DNA of 64,000 bases from Margaritifera margaritifera (GCA_029931535.1 JAQPZY010001301.1:496001-560000), one strand, 5' to 3'. Numbered from the stretch's first letter, positions 24,333 through 39,474 are shown. Notes: a model not told the origin generated them from the sequence alone. A program made the numbers and translations.

Positions 24333-27186
24333 GTTATTATTATAATATTAATGGATGATACTGAATTGTACAGTTTTGTCAGTATTTTGAAGTTTTAAAC
24401 AAAATAAAGAGTGAGCATAAATGAATTACTAGTAATATTATAAGTCTAAAACAATAGATACAAAGGATAAATCAATAAAACAACCAATTTACAAAGTTAG
24501 AATTGCTGATGCTGAGGACAATTATCAAGTATGATTATTATATATATATATATGTGCTGTACACTACCTTTATACCCGTTCATGCCCATGCATGTCAATG
24601 AAAATAAGTTAGTTAAGTTTCTTTGTCCAGTCATATATGAATTTTTAAAACTTTCCACCTTTATCAATCTGTTATACTTGGTACCTCTGCATTTGGGTTT
24701 AGTATCAGGTGCTCAGCCAGTATTTATGACAGGTGATTCCTTGTCACCAATGTTATGAAACTAATACTGGTCATATTTGTTCAATAGATTTTCAAAAAAC
24801 AAGCACATGTAATTCAGTATTAATACTGTAACCCACAAAAAATTTTAAAATTGAAATTGAAGCTTTTTTGCAATTGGTGTATCATATCCTTAAAATGTGT
24901 TATTTGAAGGTGGTAGAACTTAAACTGGTAAGATTGCATCCCCCTGAAGTATTAACCGATGTCAGAAGTAACAATATTAATTGAATGAAATTATAGCAAT
25001 TTCCATTTATTCCAATGTAGTACTGTCTCAATACTGAAGTTAGTTATAATGTTCTTTAATTCTCGCTTCAAGCTGTTTTAAGTATTGCCAATACTATATT
25101 CGCAAAATTAATAAAATGACTGCATTTGAAAGATTTGTTTTGTTAGTTGCTTTTTTATTTTCTACAGTTTGGCTATACAGTAAACTGGTGTAAAATATAT
25201 TGCCTTCCCACAACACCTCTTTTTCCAATCTCATCTCTGTGGACAGTATGCCATTATAATTTGTGTGTATTTGTCCACTGACCCATCCCAGCCAAGCATG
25301 CTTCATGAATGTTCAGTAACTGATTTTGTGGTGGATACAGTTACGTACACTACTGCATGGACAGACAAGATGTAAAACAATATCATCTATTCGACAGCAC
25401 GTATATAATAACAAGTATATAAAGTCTGAAAGTACAGAAATTAAATCTTGTTGACATCTAACTTTATCACAGATTGTAATGAATAAATTTAATAAAATAT
25501 AGAGATGTTAAAGGTAATTGATGAATTGACCGAGCAGAGATAACTGCACCAACTCATTAGCATGACACCTTTTACAGAATTAAAGTTTTCCTTGCCAAAT
25601 TGTACCACTTTTATTATAGAATAATTTCAGTTGATGGTGAAATAATTAAATAAAATTACATGAAATATACGGAGTTATTACTAAGTGTAAGTTCAGACTT
25701 ATATTTCGTTGGTGAAAGTCGGGCCAGGTATCATATTGCGATTATTTTCACCTGGCGTGGGATCAGATTGGTCAACATTCCACTGGAATTTTTCATATAG
25801 ACAATAATTCAATATATATTGGCATTTGGAAAACAAAATGTTTAAAATTAAATTGAATCAGACAGTTGATGCAACGACCACCGAAAACACAAATGTGATA
25901 AAGAATGTCGACAATATCTTTACTGCAATGTGTGATCAGAATTGTCTCAGTAGATTTTTGGAGAAGATGTTCGAGATATTTTACTTACTAGCGTGTGTAT
26001 AATAGACGATAGGACATATCTTAAACTTAAAAAGTCTTCTGCAAATAGGTCAAGAGAATTATATAGAATTTAATACTGATTAAATTGCCGAGTAAGTAGA
26101 TTATACCTAAAACTTTATTCATGTACTACTTAAGAAAGTGAATGAAATCTGAATATATGAAAGCAGCCTTGGTGATTTTACATCCATGTACACATCTGTC
26201 CTATTGCACCACCAACATACCCACCAGTTCTCTTCATTGCATGCCATTATCTCGTACCACTACTAGATAATATTTGCAATCTGTATAAAGCACATTGTCA
26301 AATTATGCCCCGGGTTGTTTACTTTGAAGTTTAGGCGAATTAATATTATGATTTATTTAAGGGGTGGATTTATATAGCTTTTAATACGTAATGTGTCTTG
26401 TTACCACATGGCTAAACGTGACGTTATTAGTTTCTATTTCAAAACAAAACCCCGTGATTTATCAACGTTTCAACAGTGGAAAAAAGCCCTCAATGTTCTC
26501 ATTTGTTATGTTCATTTTAAAAATGTCAAAGCATGGCTCAGTGAATAAAGCTATGTAAAAGCAGTCTACTTTAATTACCAAATCAATCGCTTTAAAAACA
26601 GCATTAAAAAAAGATAAAAGATTCAAACGTTTCATCAAATGTCAATATATTTGTATTGGCTAAATAAGGTTTAAATGCAGTGTTATTTTGAAATCATGCT
26701 AAGCCATATTTATGCCTGAGTATTGAAAACATTTAGAAAATATTTTAGTTGATTGTAAAGATGAAAATGAGTCAAGATTCATAGTTGTACCTTCTTCTGA
26801 TATACTAGTAGGTTTATAGAAATATTTGTCTCTTGTGTAGTTATACATTGACATTCTGTGGAACACCGTGCCAGTAGGAAATGTATAACATACGTTGTTT
26901 GTTAAAATTTTCACACAATAAAGCAAAGCACAAACAATGTTAATGCTAACCTGAGCCAAATGAGAGTCTTTACATTTACTCATAAGGACAGTAGGAATGA
27001 TTTGTATGAAGTAAATGATCCCTTCTCTCTTGTCACAATAATTATTATAGCTTAGATATTATGTTCTATTTCAGCACTTTAATAGTTTTGAAAACAGTGA
27101 TATGGGAGCGGTAATCACAAAACATGATAATTGGACAATCAATGGACATAAATCCACCACAAAACAGCTTGTGATAGATTGGAGAG

Positions 27187-27217
<31 letters not shown>

Positions 27218-27714
27218 GTGGTGGGGCCGGGGGAATGATACTACAGACTGTTGTAAAGTTGTGTAGATTCCTAATTTTATAACATTGAGATAATTAAGTA
27301 TTTCTTCTGACATTTATGTTCATATCTTGTCTACTTGATTTTCTGTACATTGGAAAATTTTAAATACATGAAATATCAATTTGATTTATTATTAATTAAT
27401 AAATGCTTTTTAAGCATATACAGGATGATACATGTACGTCTGTTTGTTTGCTAATCTGGAACTTGGTAAAGGTTTCTTCATCCAGCATAGGATCAGTACT
27501 TTTCCCATAAATACAATCATTTTCCGTAAGATGAGAAAAGAGGCTTGACCCTAAGGCAAAGCTCATTAATCAAAGATTTTCACAATTGTCCCTACAGGTG
27601 TTTGCAAAATCGTTATTACTACATAATCAATTATATAGTGTTACCATAGGTCATAAGGTATCATGTAAAATGCATTAAGTAATTAGCTATATAACGCATT
27701 TTATTCTTTGTGGA
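24333..27714. other. 3.4-kb spacer without recognised genes
   Basis: AT-rich sequence. Several open frames of 60-95 codons lack splice context or motif support. No long repeat was noticed. Confidence 0.45.
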
Positions 27715-27850
27715 AATAGTTATGTTCGCGAAGAATAAAGTAGGTGTACCCTTCATCGCGGCAAAAACAATTCGGGACGGACATTATTTGTTCACAGCAA
27801 AAATAAATTTCGCGGCGAAAATAATTTAATTCGCCAACATAACGACAAGG
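27715..27850. repeat. cgcgg/cgcgaa-rich dispersed repeat
   Basis: It contains ttcgcgaagaataaa, atcgcggcaaaaacaatt and ttcgcggcgaaaataattta, imperfect units that also pair with each other as inverted repeats. A similar acccgcgaaaatg...accaacgaaaataaatga pattern occurs at 53990-54095. I recall such segments as common small repeats in bivalve DNA. Confidence 0.4.
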
Positions 27851-28095
27851 AAATCTAAATGAGAAGAAAAATGTTCAATTTGCGTCTCGAATGAATTTTA
27901 TTTGGGGCGTTAAAGTGAATTGCACTCAAAATAAATTGAACTTGCGAACGAGATTTTGCAGTATTTACAAGTATCATCATGTCCCGCTATGGATAGAGGG
28001 AGCATATTAGCCATGTTAGTATTATCAGTCAGTTTGTATATAGGCTATTTTAGGGTCTTTTGGCAGCGGAGAGGAATCAATATTTGCTTGTACTG

Positions 28096-28446
<351 letters not shown>

Positions 28447-28449
<3 letters not shown>

Positions 28450-30124
28450 GTAACATTTAGGTAATTATTTGAAAACTTCAAGCTTGTTGTTAAATGCACA
28501 AGAGCATGTAATTATGCATACAATAATTCTTATTTTTTCTTTTTGCAAAAAAACGTATTAAACATCATTAATTGTAATAATTATTAAAAAATCTACCACC
28601 CCCGCAAATTATTTTTGTACTTGTGTTCAAAGTTTCGTTCCAATAAGACATCCGTACTTTTCTTTTAACAGTCGCAAGGATAATAAAGGCTAAATGGATG
28701 AACTTATTATAGAGATTTAAGTTTGCATATATTTTACGTTATCGTACGATATTTGTCAACAGATAAACTGGTCACTAACAGTAGATTACCATGCTATCAT
28801 AAATTTAATGCTTCATTTCAACTGCTGAATTAAAGTAAATCTTCGACAAATTACCTCTTTTCTCACTCAAATTAAAGAATAAGGTGAAGCAACGAATACA
28901 TCCACAAGTAAAGAAAGGAGGATCCAAATGCTAAGGTTTTGGAGAATTAATATGTATATGAGTGGGCATTTTGGAGGAGGGTATAAATATTTAATTACAT
29001 ATTACCATGAGTTACTCGTGTGACAGACCTATATACCTATCGTACTCCAGTTTCACAAAATCAAGCATGCAGAAACCGAACTGTGCAACATATCCCCTAC
29101 CTAACTTCCTCGTCTCTTAGTGCCTCGTAGAGGTTAAATCTATACAGGGCAGACATACATTATTTTACGAAAGTAGGAACATTATTTGTAAAAAAATGTT
29201 TACTGTGGTAGCAAGATTTTTTCGGGAGTAAATGTAAAAGCTATTCTCCAAGGTTGTTGTTCTTCGAAAAAAGCACGAGTAACACTTGCAAGTTTCATAT
29301 TGGGTTATTCATCCTAATTGTACATAATATTGTTATTTACCTCAATATATAGCGATGATCATCCATGCAGCCACGTGTTATAAATTTTAAAATCGATAGA
29401 ATTTAGAAACAATCGTTTGAGGTCAGGACGTTGTTTACTATTATCACCAATTGCTTACTACTATACTGATGATTTTACTATAGTAAATGTACCTTATTAT
29501 AATTTAAAGGGAACTTCGAAGGAACCTACTAAAACATACTGTTTGTATGTCCCTGCAAAAGAACCAATTTTGCCCCTGCTCAGATCCAAAGTTTTATATA
29601 AACTTAGGGACGTTTTCCAGCTATATCCAAAAACAGTACAAAGCAGAGAAAGAGGCTTTAATGCTTGTCCGCGCTCAGAACCATGCTGTTCAAGCGCCTG
29701 ATTGGCATGGAACTGTGTCCCTGCTCAAAACCAACACTACCATATACTGAAGAGACGTTTTAGTACAAATACTAAAATGTGTTTTTGTTTAGGAGAGAAT
29801 AACCTTTCACCAGACATTAATGATTTTACTTGCACAGAACCAATATATGTATATGGACAAGGTCATGGTCTTGCTCAGAACCAAACATTTCCACTCTCAG
29901 AACCAACTTGAAAATGCACGTTAGCCCTCGTCTCCACTCAGAATCAACTCTATTAACGTCATCCGACGAGCCATAGAGAGTGGCAACAGAATGCAACATT
30001 GCATCAGCAGTAGATGTGATATTTGTTTTCAACGAAAATATCTAAAATCGTTATTTGTAAAGTTCTCTGTCACGAAATTAAATTATAATTTCAAACCAGC
30101 AAGACAAAAATATTGACAACATTG
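28447..30124. other. spacer with a recurring ctcagaacca word
   Basis: No gene recognised. Between 29570 and 29960 the word gctcagaacca and close variants occurs six times at irregular spacing, so it may be a decayed minisatellite. Confidence 0.4.
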
Positions 30125-30992
30125 TTGTATTACGAATAGGGGTAATGTAACAAAAGAAAGAATTACTCAAACAAGCTTTCAAGATTTACAAACAAATTTA
30201 ATTTCTTAAAATATTAAATATTTCAACAAAGTGAAAGAATTAAAAATAACTTACAGTTTAGAAATTCCTAAATAATCCTAAATTGTTCTATTGTTCACTG
30301 ATCCGGAAGTTATCCAAAATATTCCGAATGAAGAATGTTCCGAATGAAAACACCACTGTGGTGATGCACTAACAAAAATCAGTTATATCCAAATATTATT
30401 AATTCCAAATAAATCCTTGTGAATGTAGAATATCACACAAGTTGTAAACAAGTTTCTAATAATTCTAAAGGAGCTGAATAATTCTTAAATCTTTAAATGT
30501 CAGTACTTAATCCCAAAAATGTAGTCTGGAAATATTTCTGAAGTAGATAATCACACACAATGAACCAATCTCGTTTATGACCTCTCAAGTTGATGTAAAT
30601 ATAAAGAATCCAGAACGCAGAGATTACATTTCTTTTTATAGTTTTCTATACTGCGTCTTTAAAATAAATAAAACCCATTTCTTAATTCAGTCTTAAATAA
30701 AGATCTTATTATTACGATCTTACAATCTAACTTCTGATCAACAAATGAATCATTCTTTGAATTGCGAAATCCAAGTCAGAACAAAAGTACAAAACTCACG
30801 CGCTAGATCACGTGATATGACTCATGCTTAACCGACAATATTATTGATTTTCCCAAGACCAATGTACCGGGTCACATTGAAATACCGTATATGTGCATTA
30901 TACAAAACAATGGCTATTAGATTATAATACAAAGGTCATAAACCAAATAAAACTATACTATAATTTTTAAAAATGATACATAATTCCGTAAC
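30125..30992. repeat. dispersed 0.86-kb element, copy 2
   Basis: This copy begins tacgaataggggtaatgtaa and ends near attccgtaacag, so the ends are possibly short inverted repeats (tgttacg type). It shares ordered segments with 16130-16990, including the gaatgttccgaatgaa units at 30330-30350. No open frame is preserved. Confidence 0.45.
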
Positions 30993-31079
30993 AGTTGTTA
31001 AAAGAGCGTTGTGTGTCTTTTGCAAGAAGAGTTTTTAAGGGAGGTATGACTTACTAGAATACATTTATAACATAAGATT

Positions 31080-34000
31080 GACCATGATGTAAATGTATGA
31101 TTGATGATACGCGATAATTTGTCTCCAAGTTTCTTCCTCGTTTTTTTTTTACAGTGTTGCAAAGAATGTATTATTTCATGTTGTATCCAAAAGGGGACGG
31201 TTTTAGGGCACTTGTACTCACCGGGTTTGAGAATAAGTTTTGGCCTACCATTAGCAAGAGCGGCTGTTCATTTTCTCCTAGCTCTGTTTTTAATATGTTT
31301 ACAAAAACTGTGATATTGAAGTTTTTGGTAGGAAATCAATCTGTGAATTGTCAACTTTACTCTTCATTACAGTTATATTTGGGACGTCATTATCACCGCC
31401 TTATATATGAAATCTCGTCGATTTTCTTCAGTATAATATCATCATGGAGCTGAACATCGCTAGTTTTGGGGATTTTCGTGCGTGTGGAGGGGGTTGGTAT
31501 AACCCAAATGGGAATACTCATAGAAGGATGAACTTTGATCTACCAAGTTTGTACTGATTCGGTTACAATATTATCTGATGAGCTCGAAACTATATACATA
31601 TCGAGGATTATGGGGTCTTATTTTGATTGCATATGGCTAAATATGCTGGGGAAATTACATTTTCGATCCCGACAGTAGCCGTAAGTTGTTTAGTGCTAAC
31701 TTATTAAGCATTTCCATACTGTTAAGGCTTACTTCTTCAGATTTTAATTTCGTACTTGAAACTGATTTATATTATTCTAATCCCCGAAAAAAGCTTTTGT
31801 AGGACAGAAGTATGACTAAAAGCCTTACACCTCATGAAACATGACTCCCAACCATTGATCCACACATGAATCTACAAGCAAAATCATTTTTTAGCATGGG
31901 CTCTAGACTGTTTAGCCATAAAAAAGGAGATCAATGGTAATATATAGACATTTGAAATTTTCACTACTTTTCTACAGGTGTCCATGGTTCATATTATAAT
32001 ATTACCAGTGGAAAGTAATCTAAATTTCACCAGGATCAAAGATAATAATGACAAAAAGAGTAATGTTTCAATTTTTGGTCCACTTTTGCGGTACGCCAGC
32101 TTAGAAAATAATTATGGTTGTAAACTTTATAAATTATGTTGTATATTCCATATTTTTATGTTGCAATTAGAAATGTTATATCTAGTCGACTGCTTGGATC
32201 GTGTTCATCGTCCTGTTTCACATTTTCCGTGACACTTATTTTTGGTGAAGTGCAGCCGAGGTTTCCCAGACGTGGGTAATTAAAAATTTAACGAACTTAA
32301 CTACTAACTGGTACTTAAGATGGGTCCATATGTAACTTAGTGTTGTACACAGCAAGGAAAAAGGTACCGTATTATTTGTATTCAAGCATATTATCTAGTA
32401 GTTTTTAAATGCCAATCTTTTCACTGGTTCTGTTTCTCCATTTTCAGAGGAGTTTGAAAATGGATACCAGCTGGTGGCTATGCAGTCTAATTTTCATTGC
32501 ACATGACTCCAAAATGTGAGAGGTACATCTCTGACCCCGACAGCAGCTGGGACCTGTTTGGTGTTACCTTAATGAGCATTTACATACACGTTTCTTACTC
32601 GTTATTTACATTGTTGTTAAGACTGCATGATTTCATGATGTGTATACAAGGGGACGATTCACGTGCACACGCACCCACACCCACCGACCCCCCCCCCCCC
32701 ACACGCGCGTTTGCGCTAACCTTGTTTGAGATTGGAGAACAACGCGCATTTTCTCCTAGCTCTATTTTAATGCGTTTACTACCATATTTGTAAAGACTAT
32801 TTTTGTGGGAAATCGGTCCATTTATAGTCCGCTTTTCTCTTCCATAAGGTAATATTTGGAACACATTTGTTAACGCTTTACATGTGAAATCTCGTGGATT
32901 TGTTCAGTATAGGTTCCTCATGAGGTTGAAAATCAAAAACTTGTGGGATGTTCACACGTTGTGTGAAATGGGTTGGTGTGACCCAAATGGGGATATTCGT
33001 AGAAGTATTAATTTTGCTCCTGCAATCCTTTTACCGAATCGGATTCTTCATTCTCTGACGAGTTTGAAAATGTGTACACGTTGAATGTTACGGAAGCTTA
33101 TTTTGATTGCAGTTTAGATTTACACTGTTCAGGCTTAATGCTTTGGATTTTGATGTCATACTTAAAATTATTTGATATTAATCTAATTCCTGAAGAACAA
33201 ATATTTTTAAAAACAACTTTTGATACGAAAAAGTATGAAACATGTCCCCAAAACTCACATCTTTACCCACAAATGAATCGACAAATGGAGTTTTGAGTAA
33301 GAGTTCTACACTTTCACTCTTGCAACGTAAGGAATGGCAACGGATAGGAATTAGACACTTTCACTATTTATTCCGCAGGTGTCTAAGATTTACAGTACAG
33401 TGCTACCATTGAAAAGTAATCTCAAAGTCACCAGGCGCATACGTTATAAAGTGACAGAAAAAAAAAAGATATTTCAGTTTTAGGTCAACATTTGATGGAT
33501 AGCAGCTTAGAAAAAAAAACAAAAAAAAAAACAACAAAAAAAAAAAACAACAAACAAACAAACATTATTCCTCTGTGTTTTATGAAATATATGTTTTTCT
33601 GTTGAAATAAGAATAGTTGTATCCAGTGGACTGTTTTGATTGTGTTTACTGTCATCTTCGCATTTTTTGGACACATTTTCGTGGTGATACCATACGTGCG
33701 TAATACAAAATTCAGCAAATGGATCTCGTAAATGGGATTTTAGATGAGTCCATATGTAACTTAGTTTTGTGTGTAGCAAAGTAAAGTATGTGCCTTATTT
33801 TTCATATTCAAGTAGTAGGGAGAGGATTGTCAAATTGTCTAATTTTCATTACGGTAATACTAAACAGTTCTGTAAGATCGGCCATGAGGTAAATTTATGA
33901 TGTAAGTCCATACTTTATCTCCACGTGTCTTTCTCGTTATTTACATTGATGTTAAGAATGCATGATTTCATGTTGTATCCACACAGAGACGATTATAGTG

Positions 34001-34330
34001 CTGATAAGGTTTAAAACGTTTTGGCCTACAATACACATGAGCGGCTGCTCATTTATTCCTATCTCTGTTTTAATGCGTTTACAAAAATCTTCATAGTCAG
34101 TGATTTTGTTGAAAATCTGTCTGCTTTACTCTTCAATAAAGTAATATTTGAGACGCAAGTGTCATCGCTTTATATATGAAATGATAGATAGAGTAGCTCT
34201 GCCATGCCAATTTGCAATACGTCAGTTTCTCCGTTCTCTGAGGAGTTCGAAAATGTATACATATTGATGGCTATAGAGTGTCATTTTTATAGCAGGTGAC
34301 ATCAAAGGGGAGAAGGTACATCTATGACCC
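31080..34330. repeat. tandem array of a 1.4-kb unit, about 2.3 copies
   Basis: Eight landmarks recur in the same order. Examples are catgatttcatgttgtatcc (about 31180, 32630, 33963), tttctcctagctctg (31274, 32749, 34055), tatatgaaatctcg (31405, 32883, 34168), acccaaatggg (31500, 32980), gaaaagtaatct (32010, 33412) and tccatatgtaacttag (32325, 33750). Copies are strongly diverged. Copy 1 is about 31080-32500, copy 2 about 32500-33880, and copy 3 is partial to 34330. No exon or mobile-element motif was found inside the unit. Confidence 0.7.
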
Positions 34331-36022
34331 CAGCTGTAGGCGAGAACTTGTTTGTAACTTATGGAATGTCTTATAAATGAGCAATATGGCAACTGGGCCA
34401 TGATATTCTCGTTCCCTGCAAGTACGATATATGGATGGCTAGTCTATTTTTTTCAGCTGGACTGCTATGTTTCCGCTCTGCAGTTATTATTTTGTTTTTG
34501 ACAGCGGGACTGGTGTAAGGTGAAGTTGTGTGCATTTACAACTGGTACATTGAAGAATATGTCGGCATACCTCTGTGCTACTTTAATGTGCTGTGGCTGA
34601 ATTGTTTTGGTATGTGGTAATTAGGGAAACAACACGTTGTCTAAAGTAGACAGATGATCGAAATGACTGCTCCCATGTGCTAAAAAAATGAACGTGAACT
34701 AGTCAAAAGTATACTAACTTTAGCTGTTCTTAAAATAGTGAAAATGAAGTTTGCCGGAGTAGACAATACTAAATTCTGCAATGAAAAAAAAGAAGAAGAA
34801 AACAAAAATGTTTCCTGCTTTTCTATTTTTGTTTCTTCAAGTTACCTCTGAAGTCCATGAAATGAAAAAAACCAAAAGGAGATAGCAGTCTTTTGAAAGG
34901 TGCACATCTGAAGTAAGGCCAAACTGTTTGCTGATTAACACAAATTACATCGATCAATCATACACCAAAATAAAGGGAATTAAAAAGTAGTTTAACAACA
35001 CCTAAACTGTACAAGGTCTTTTTCAAACATTTAGGATAACCATTGGGTAAAAGCCATGGAAATTATTTTTCTTTCTTTTTTGTTTTTTAAAGAAAAGCAA
35101 ACCCTGTAGAAAGTATGACACTGTAGAGCGGAACCTTGAGACAATGTGTACGATTCTTTTTCTCTTTTTCATATCATCATGTATGATTTTCGCAATAAAA
35201 TGGTACATTATTATTAATGCTGTGCAAAAAAAAAACTACTTATGCCCATCTTGCTCTTCTTGCTGATATACTATGCATTGTAGCAGTATAGTGTGTGAAA
35301 TGTCCTAATTATGGGGAAATGCAGTCTTCGAACAAAGAAGTAAAATCAAAAACTGTTCGATCAAGTGAATGAAAAATATAGCAAAAATATTTCTTTTCAT
35401 TCATTTGTAATAAATTAAGGACACAATGACAGCAAAGCAGATTCGTATGCTTACGTATACAGTTGTTAGAAGAATTGGCATACTTTTCTTACGGTCACAG
35501 TTCAGAAAGAAAGTTGTATATATCGTAATGGCAATGGAATGTTGAATAGAACATTGAACATTGCTCACACAGTGTATGCAATACCGTTTGATGTAAAAAT
35601 ATACGAATGTAGAATTATCTACCTATTGTTTTGGATCGCAGTTTGTTTTTGTCTTTATTTCTTGGACATCCCGTACTGGTAATAAGGTTAGTTAAAACAA
35701 TTTTTCTTACTTTTCATATTTTCCTTACCGTGTCGTCGTTTCTTCTCTGACTTGTATTTCCCCCCCCCCCCTCGCTTGCTCATTTCTGTCTGCAATTTTA
35801 ACATTACAACATCGAAGGGAAAAAGCTTAATGTATTTGTCAATACTGAAATCAAAAACCATGGGGGTGGGAGGGTTTTGATAGCCCAAAGGAAACCATGG
35901 AGTCAACTCCTACATTTTGAACATACAGAACTAGAAGAGCGCCCTTGACCTGAAGACATTCTCAGCGCACTTGCAACTTGCAGCTCGAAAGATCTCCAGA
36001 TAAACTGTTTTAGGTTTACAGA
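34331..36022. other. spacer without recognised features
   Basis: AT-rich sequence with A and C homopolymer runs; no exon or repeat structure supported. Confidence 0.45.
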
Positions 36023-36925
36023 ATGGGTGTGCGGGTGGAATGTGGGGAGTATGTACTTTATTCTAAGGGAGATACAGTCCTACTCCAAAATGGAATCATG
36101 AAAATGAAATTAAATCAGGTATAAGTGGTGATTGCTCCCCCAATGGAGAGAGTAATCGAACGAAAGGTGGCAGAGATCTATATAACTGGCTTACCGCTAG
36201 AGATACCAACAGAGGAATTCAAATTGAAATTGGAAAACAAGCCGAAAGTCACTGTAAGGCAGCATAAAATGGCTACCTTAAAGGAATACCCCATAGTACT
36301 GAAAGTGGTAAGAACTTTCACTACAGACACAGAAGAAGTAAAGAATCTGCCCATATGCTTCAACTTGATGGACTTTCTTTTAAACACTTGCTATATTGCT
36401 TACACCACACACCATGTCCCAAATATGGGCAAACTAGACATGCGGCAAATGATTGCTTAAACCCAGCTAGTACTAAACATCGAGCAAAACCTTATGCTGT
36501 TGCCATAGTGAAATACATTCCAAATTCGTACGACCTGGGACATAATCCAGACATTCAATTGGATGAAAACTCAACAGTGCAAGAAAACCCTAAAGACGAG
36601 AACAAAGAAATAGAAAACTCTATTGCATTACATAGTAATTTGGAGGTGGAGAACATGGAATAACCCCAGGGGAACATGGGCAAAGACAGTGGTGAATTCA
36701 TTACCACCCCCAATGACAATGAAGGGAATCGATCAAAAAGCAAGGAAAAAGACAAAGAGAGACAAAACAAAAAAGAATTCAACAAAAAAGGAACACAAAT
36801 CAAAAATAATCATCAAAGAGCCAAACTTTGATGATGTGAAGGCTGCACAAAAGAAAAAGCCTTCTACTGCAGAAAGCATAAATGAAGAATTATGCCATAT
36901 GACATCAACAGACTGCATGCCGTAG
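36023..36925 (+). pseudogene. LINE ORF1-like remnant with a broken zinc knuckle
   Basis: A frame from ATG 36023 is interrupted by one TAA at 36122 and continues to 36460, containing VAEIYITGLPLEIPTEEF and VTVRQHKMATLKEYP. A +2 shift then gives HTPCPKYGQTRHAANDC near 36410-36460, a CCHC knuckle in which the second Cys has become Tyr. This layout (short beta-alpha-beta domain, knuckle, then a charged Lys/Glu-rich tail) fits the nucleic-acid-binding first protein of many non-LTR retrotransposons. There is no reverse transcriptase nearby. At least one stop, one frameshift and a lost metal ligand make it a pseudogene. Confidence 0.65.
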
Positions 36926-37978
36926 GTGGAGGAAAATCTTTTATTGTCACAAAAACCCGCTACAAAAAAGCGGAATAAAATATCGCCGTCTTAGCAGACA
37001 AACTTGGACAAGTACAGTCATGTGTTCAGACACCAAATCCCCAAAATATGATAGCGTGAACAAGACAGACCAATACAAAACGAAGGACAAACAACATTAA
37101 ACCAGGACAAACATGGAAAAACAACATTAACACTAGAAAAATATAGACAGATCAAACAAACAATGCAGAGACTAGATCAACCAAAACAGACACAAGAACA
37201 AAAAACAACAACTATAAAGCCAACATTATATGAATCAACTCATTGATAATTACCAAATATATCAATAAAGAATGAAATAATGCATTACTCTGAAAAATAC
37301 GGCAAGGGATATTACTATAAAATGATGATAATTTTCTAAACTTTTTCAAATGAGGGACCAATTAATTTATTCACCGTTTCATTGTATGGAACTTTGCTGT
37401 TTTGCAGTCATCATTTTTGACACCAATATCTCGAGTTTTCTCAACAGCATACGGAATTGTCTGTCATTTTTTACGTAGCAAGGCAACCCTCAACAGCAAT
37501 TAAATGATTCGGGTTAGATTCTATAGTAGAAAGTTAGTATTTCCATTTCGAGTGAAAGGATTTTGCTTTCCAGCAGACTTACACCGTTCGCAAATTGCTC
37601 TTAATGTACCATCTGATTTAACTTTTTTTCAATCATGACAACTACTTCTCCCATCCAGTTCTCTAAGTTCTCACGATCGTAGTTCTGCAGACATTTTTAT
37701 CAGCGTCCTTTACCATAGTCTATACGAAGTAAGCAATAAAAATAGATTCAAAGTTCGAGTTCTCTTTGTTGTCTTCACTTGTTCTCTCACTTTTGTCAAT
37801 TTTTGCCTTTTATTAACATTTGTGTCATTTTCACCGCAAGTTCATTTCCCTCAAAAATATGAAAACAGATTATGCCGACTCATTTTTACGAGTCAAAGCA
37901 CTTTTCTACATTCTTTCAAAAAGTGCCTACTGATAATGACGTGCCATAGTCAAAATCACATGTATTGAAGTAGCAGTG

Positions 37979-38023
<45 letters not shown>

Positions 38024-39474
38024 GCATATTAATTATATAACAGTATTGTCCATCTCGAACTCAGAGAAAGCTTTGATTACTTTCATGATTTATATATGCA
38101 TCATTGCCAATGTATGCATAAAAAGAAGTTCATCGTTTTTTTGCTGAACAATCGCAGGTGCTTGCATACACGTTCAATAGAACATTGGTTTCTTTGGAGT
38201 CATCGCATCAGAGAATGATTAACTGTTAATTAGTCACACTGGATTCATGCCTGTTTGCCTAAGTCCAGCCATTAGCTATTTCGCAGATCGGCCATGGCTG
38301 ACCAAAAATATTAAAAGGGGAGCATCACGAGGGAAAATAAGGTGCGTCACGTGGACGCATCACATGGACAAAATGTGCATTCTCAGAATTTCACGCATAC
38401 TTGACGCAGAAGATCGGGACTCTGAGAGCCCTGCAGCATTTAATTGTATGCTCTATACTGTGCCACTCTGGTTTTGCATAGCTTATGGTATGAAATGTAA
38501 ATGAGCCCCGTTACCTTGTATTACTAAATAAATGTTGTATGTATTGTCTTTTTTTTTTTTTGTCCAAATGCAAGAATGATGTGCAAATTTTTCTTCCAAT
38601 TACGACCTTAACTTTCTGAGAAATAATTAACGAATATGAAAGTACGTTAAAACTTTTCAAACTCTAGAGTTAAGGGATTACGTTTCAATATAAACATTAA
38701 GTGAATGTTAAGCTTCGGATACTTACATCAAGCAAAGACAGCACTGATGTCAACTGAATCAACATTTAATTTTATCTGATACAGAAACCTTTCATGGCGC
38801 CCATTTTCCTTTAATTCCATAAGATCAGCGACAAGTATAGGTAGAATCTGCACGCGTGTACATTACATTGGTTCTGGTGGCAGACAAATTCCCACAGTTC
38901 TGAGCAGGGACAACGGCTGACAGATACTGTTGATCTGCATAGATAATGGAAGTATATCCAAGTCAGTTAACATATGGTTACTCTTCTTTACCGAAACGAA
39001 TATGGCTAATCACGTTTGGCCAAATGTTCTGAGATATATCCATTTTGTGAAAGGAAACATACCATAAGTTAACCAACTTCAGCATTCCTTGGCCACCATT
39101 GCTCTTCAACCAACTGAAATGTTGCACAACAGAGTTTGAAAAACTCAACCACTTGAGTGTGCATGGATATACTTCAGTAAGATAAAAGACATTACATTAA
39201 GTATAGTACGATATAAGCAATTAGACTTTGATCTGTCTGTGCACAAAAGTGTCAATGTAGGTTGTCAACTATGTGAGGTATTCTTGAAAATTTGACCTCT
39301 GGTTTCAGGGTTGACTGACCGTGGAACACGTGTCGTGGTACTGTTTATTCAAGCAGTAAGACTTCGACCCATCCCTATCATAAATCTCAGGGTCGACATT
39401 TTATATTGTAGGACTACGGTGACAGTTGTGTTTTCCCAACTTTTTTATTTTTATTTTAGGTCTCATTCACGAGT
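36926..39474. other. spacer with an (ATT)n tract
   Basis: An A- and AAC-rich stretch (36950-37250) may be the tail of the preceding element. (ATT)n lies at 37978-38024. A GC-richer patch at 38230-38520 ends near an aataaa (38529) but offers no convincing exon. Confidence 0.45.

Noticed and set aside
38230..38520. Possible 3'-terminal exon before an aataaa
   Set aside because: Only a short open segment and an arbitrary acceptor; no peptide similarity seen.
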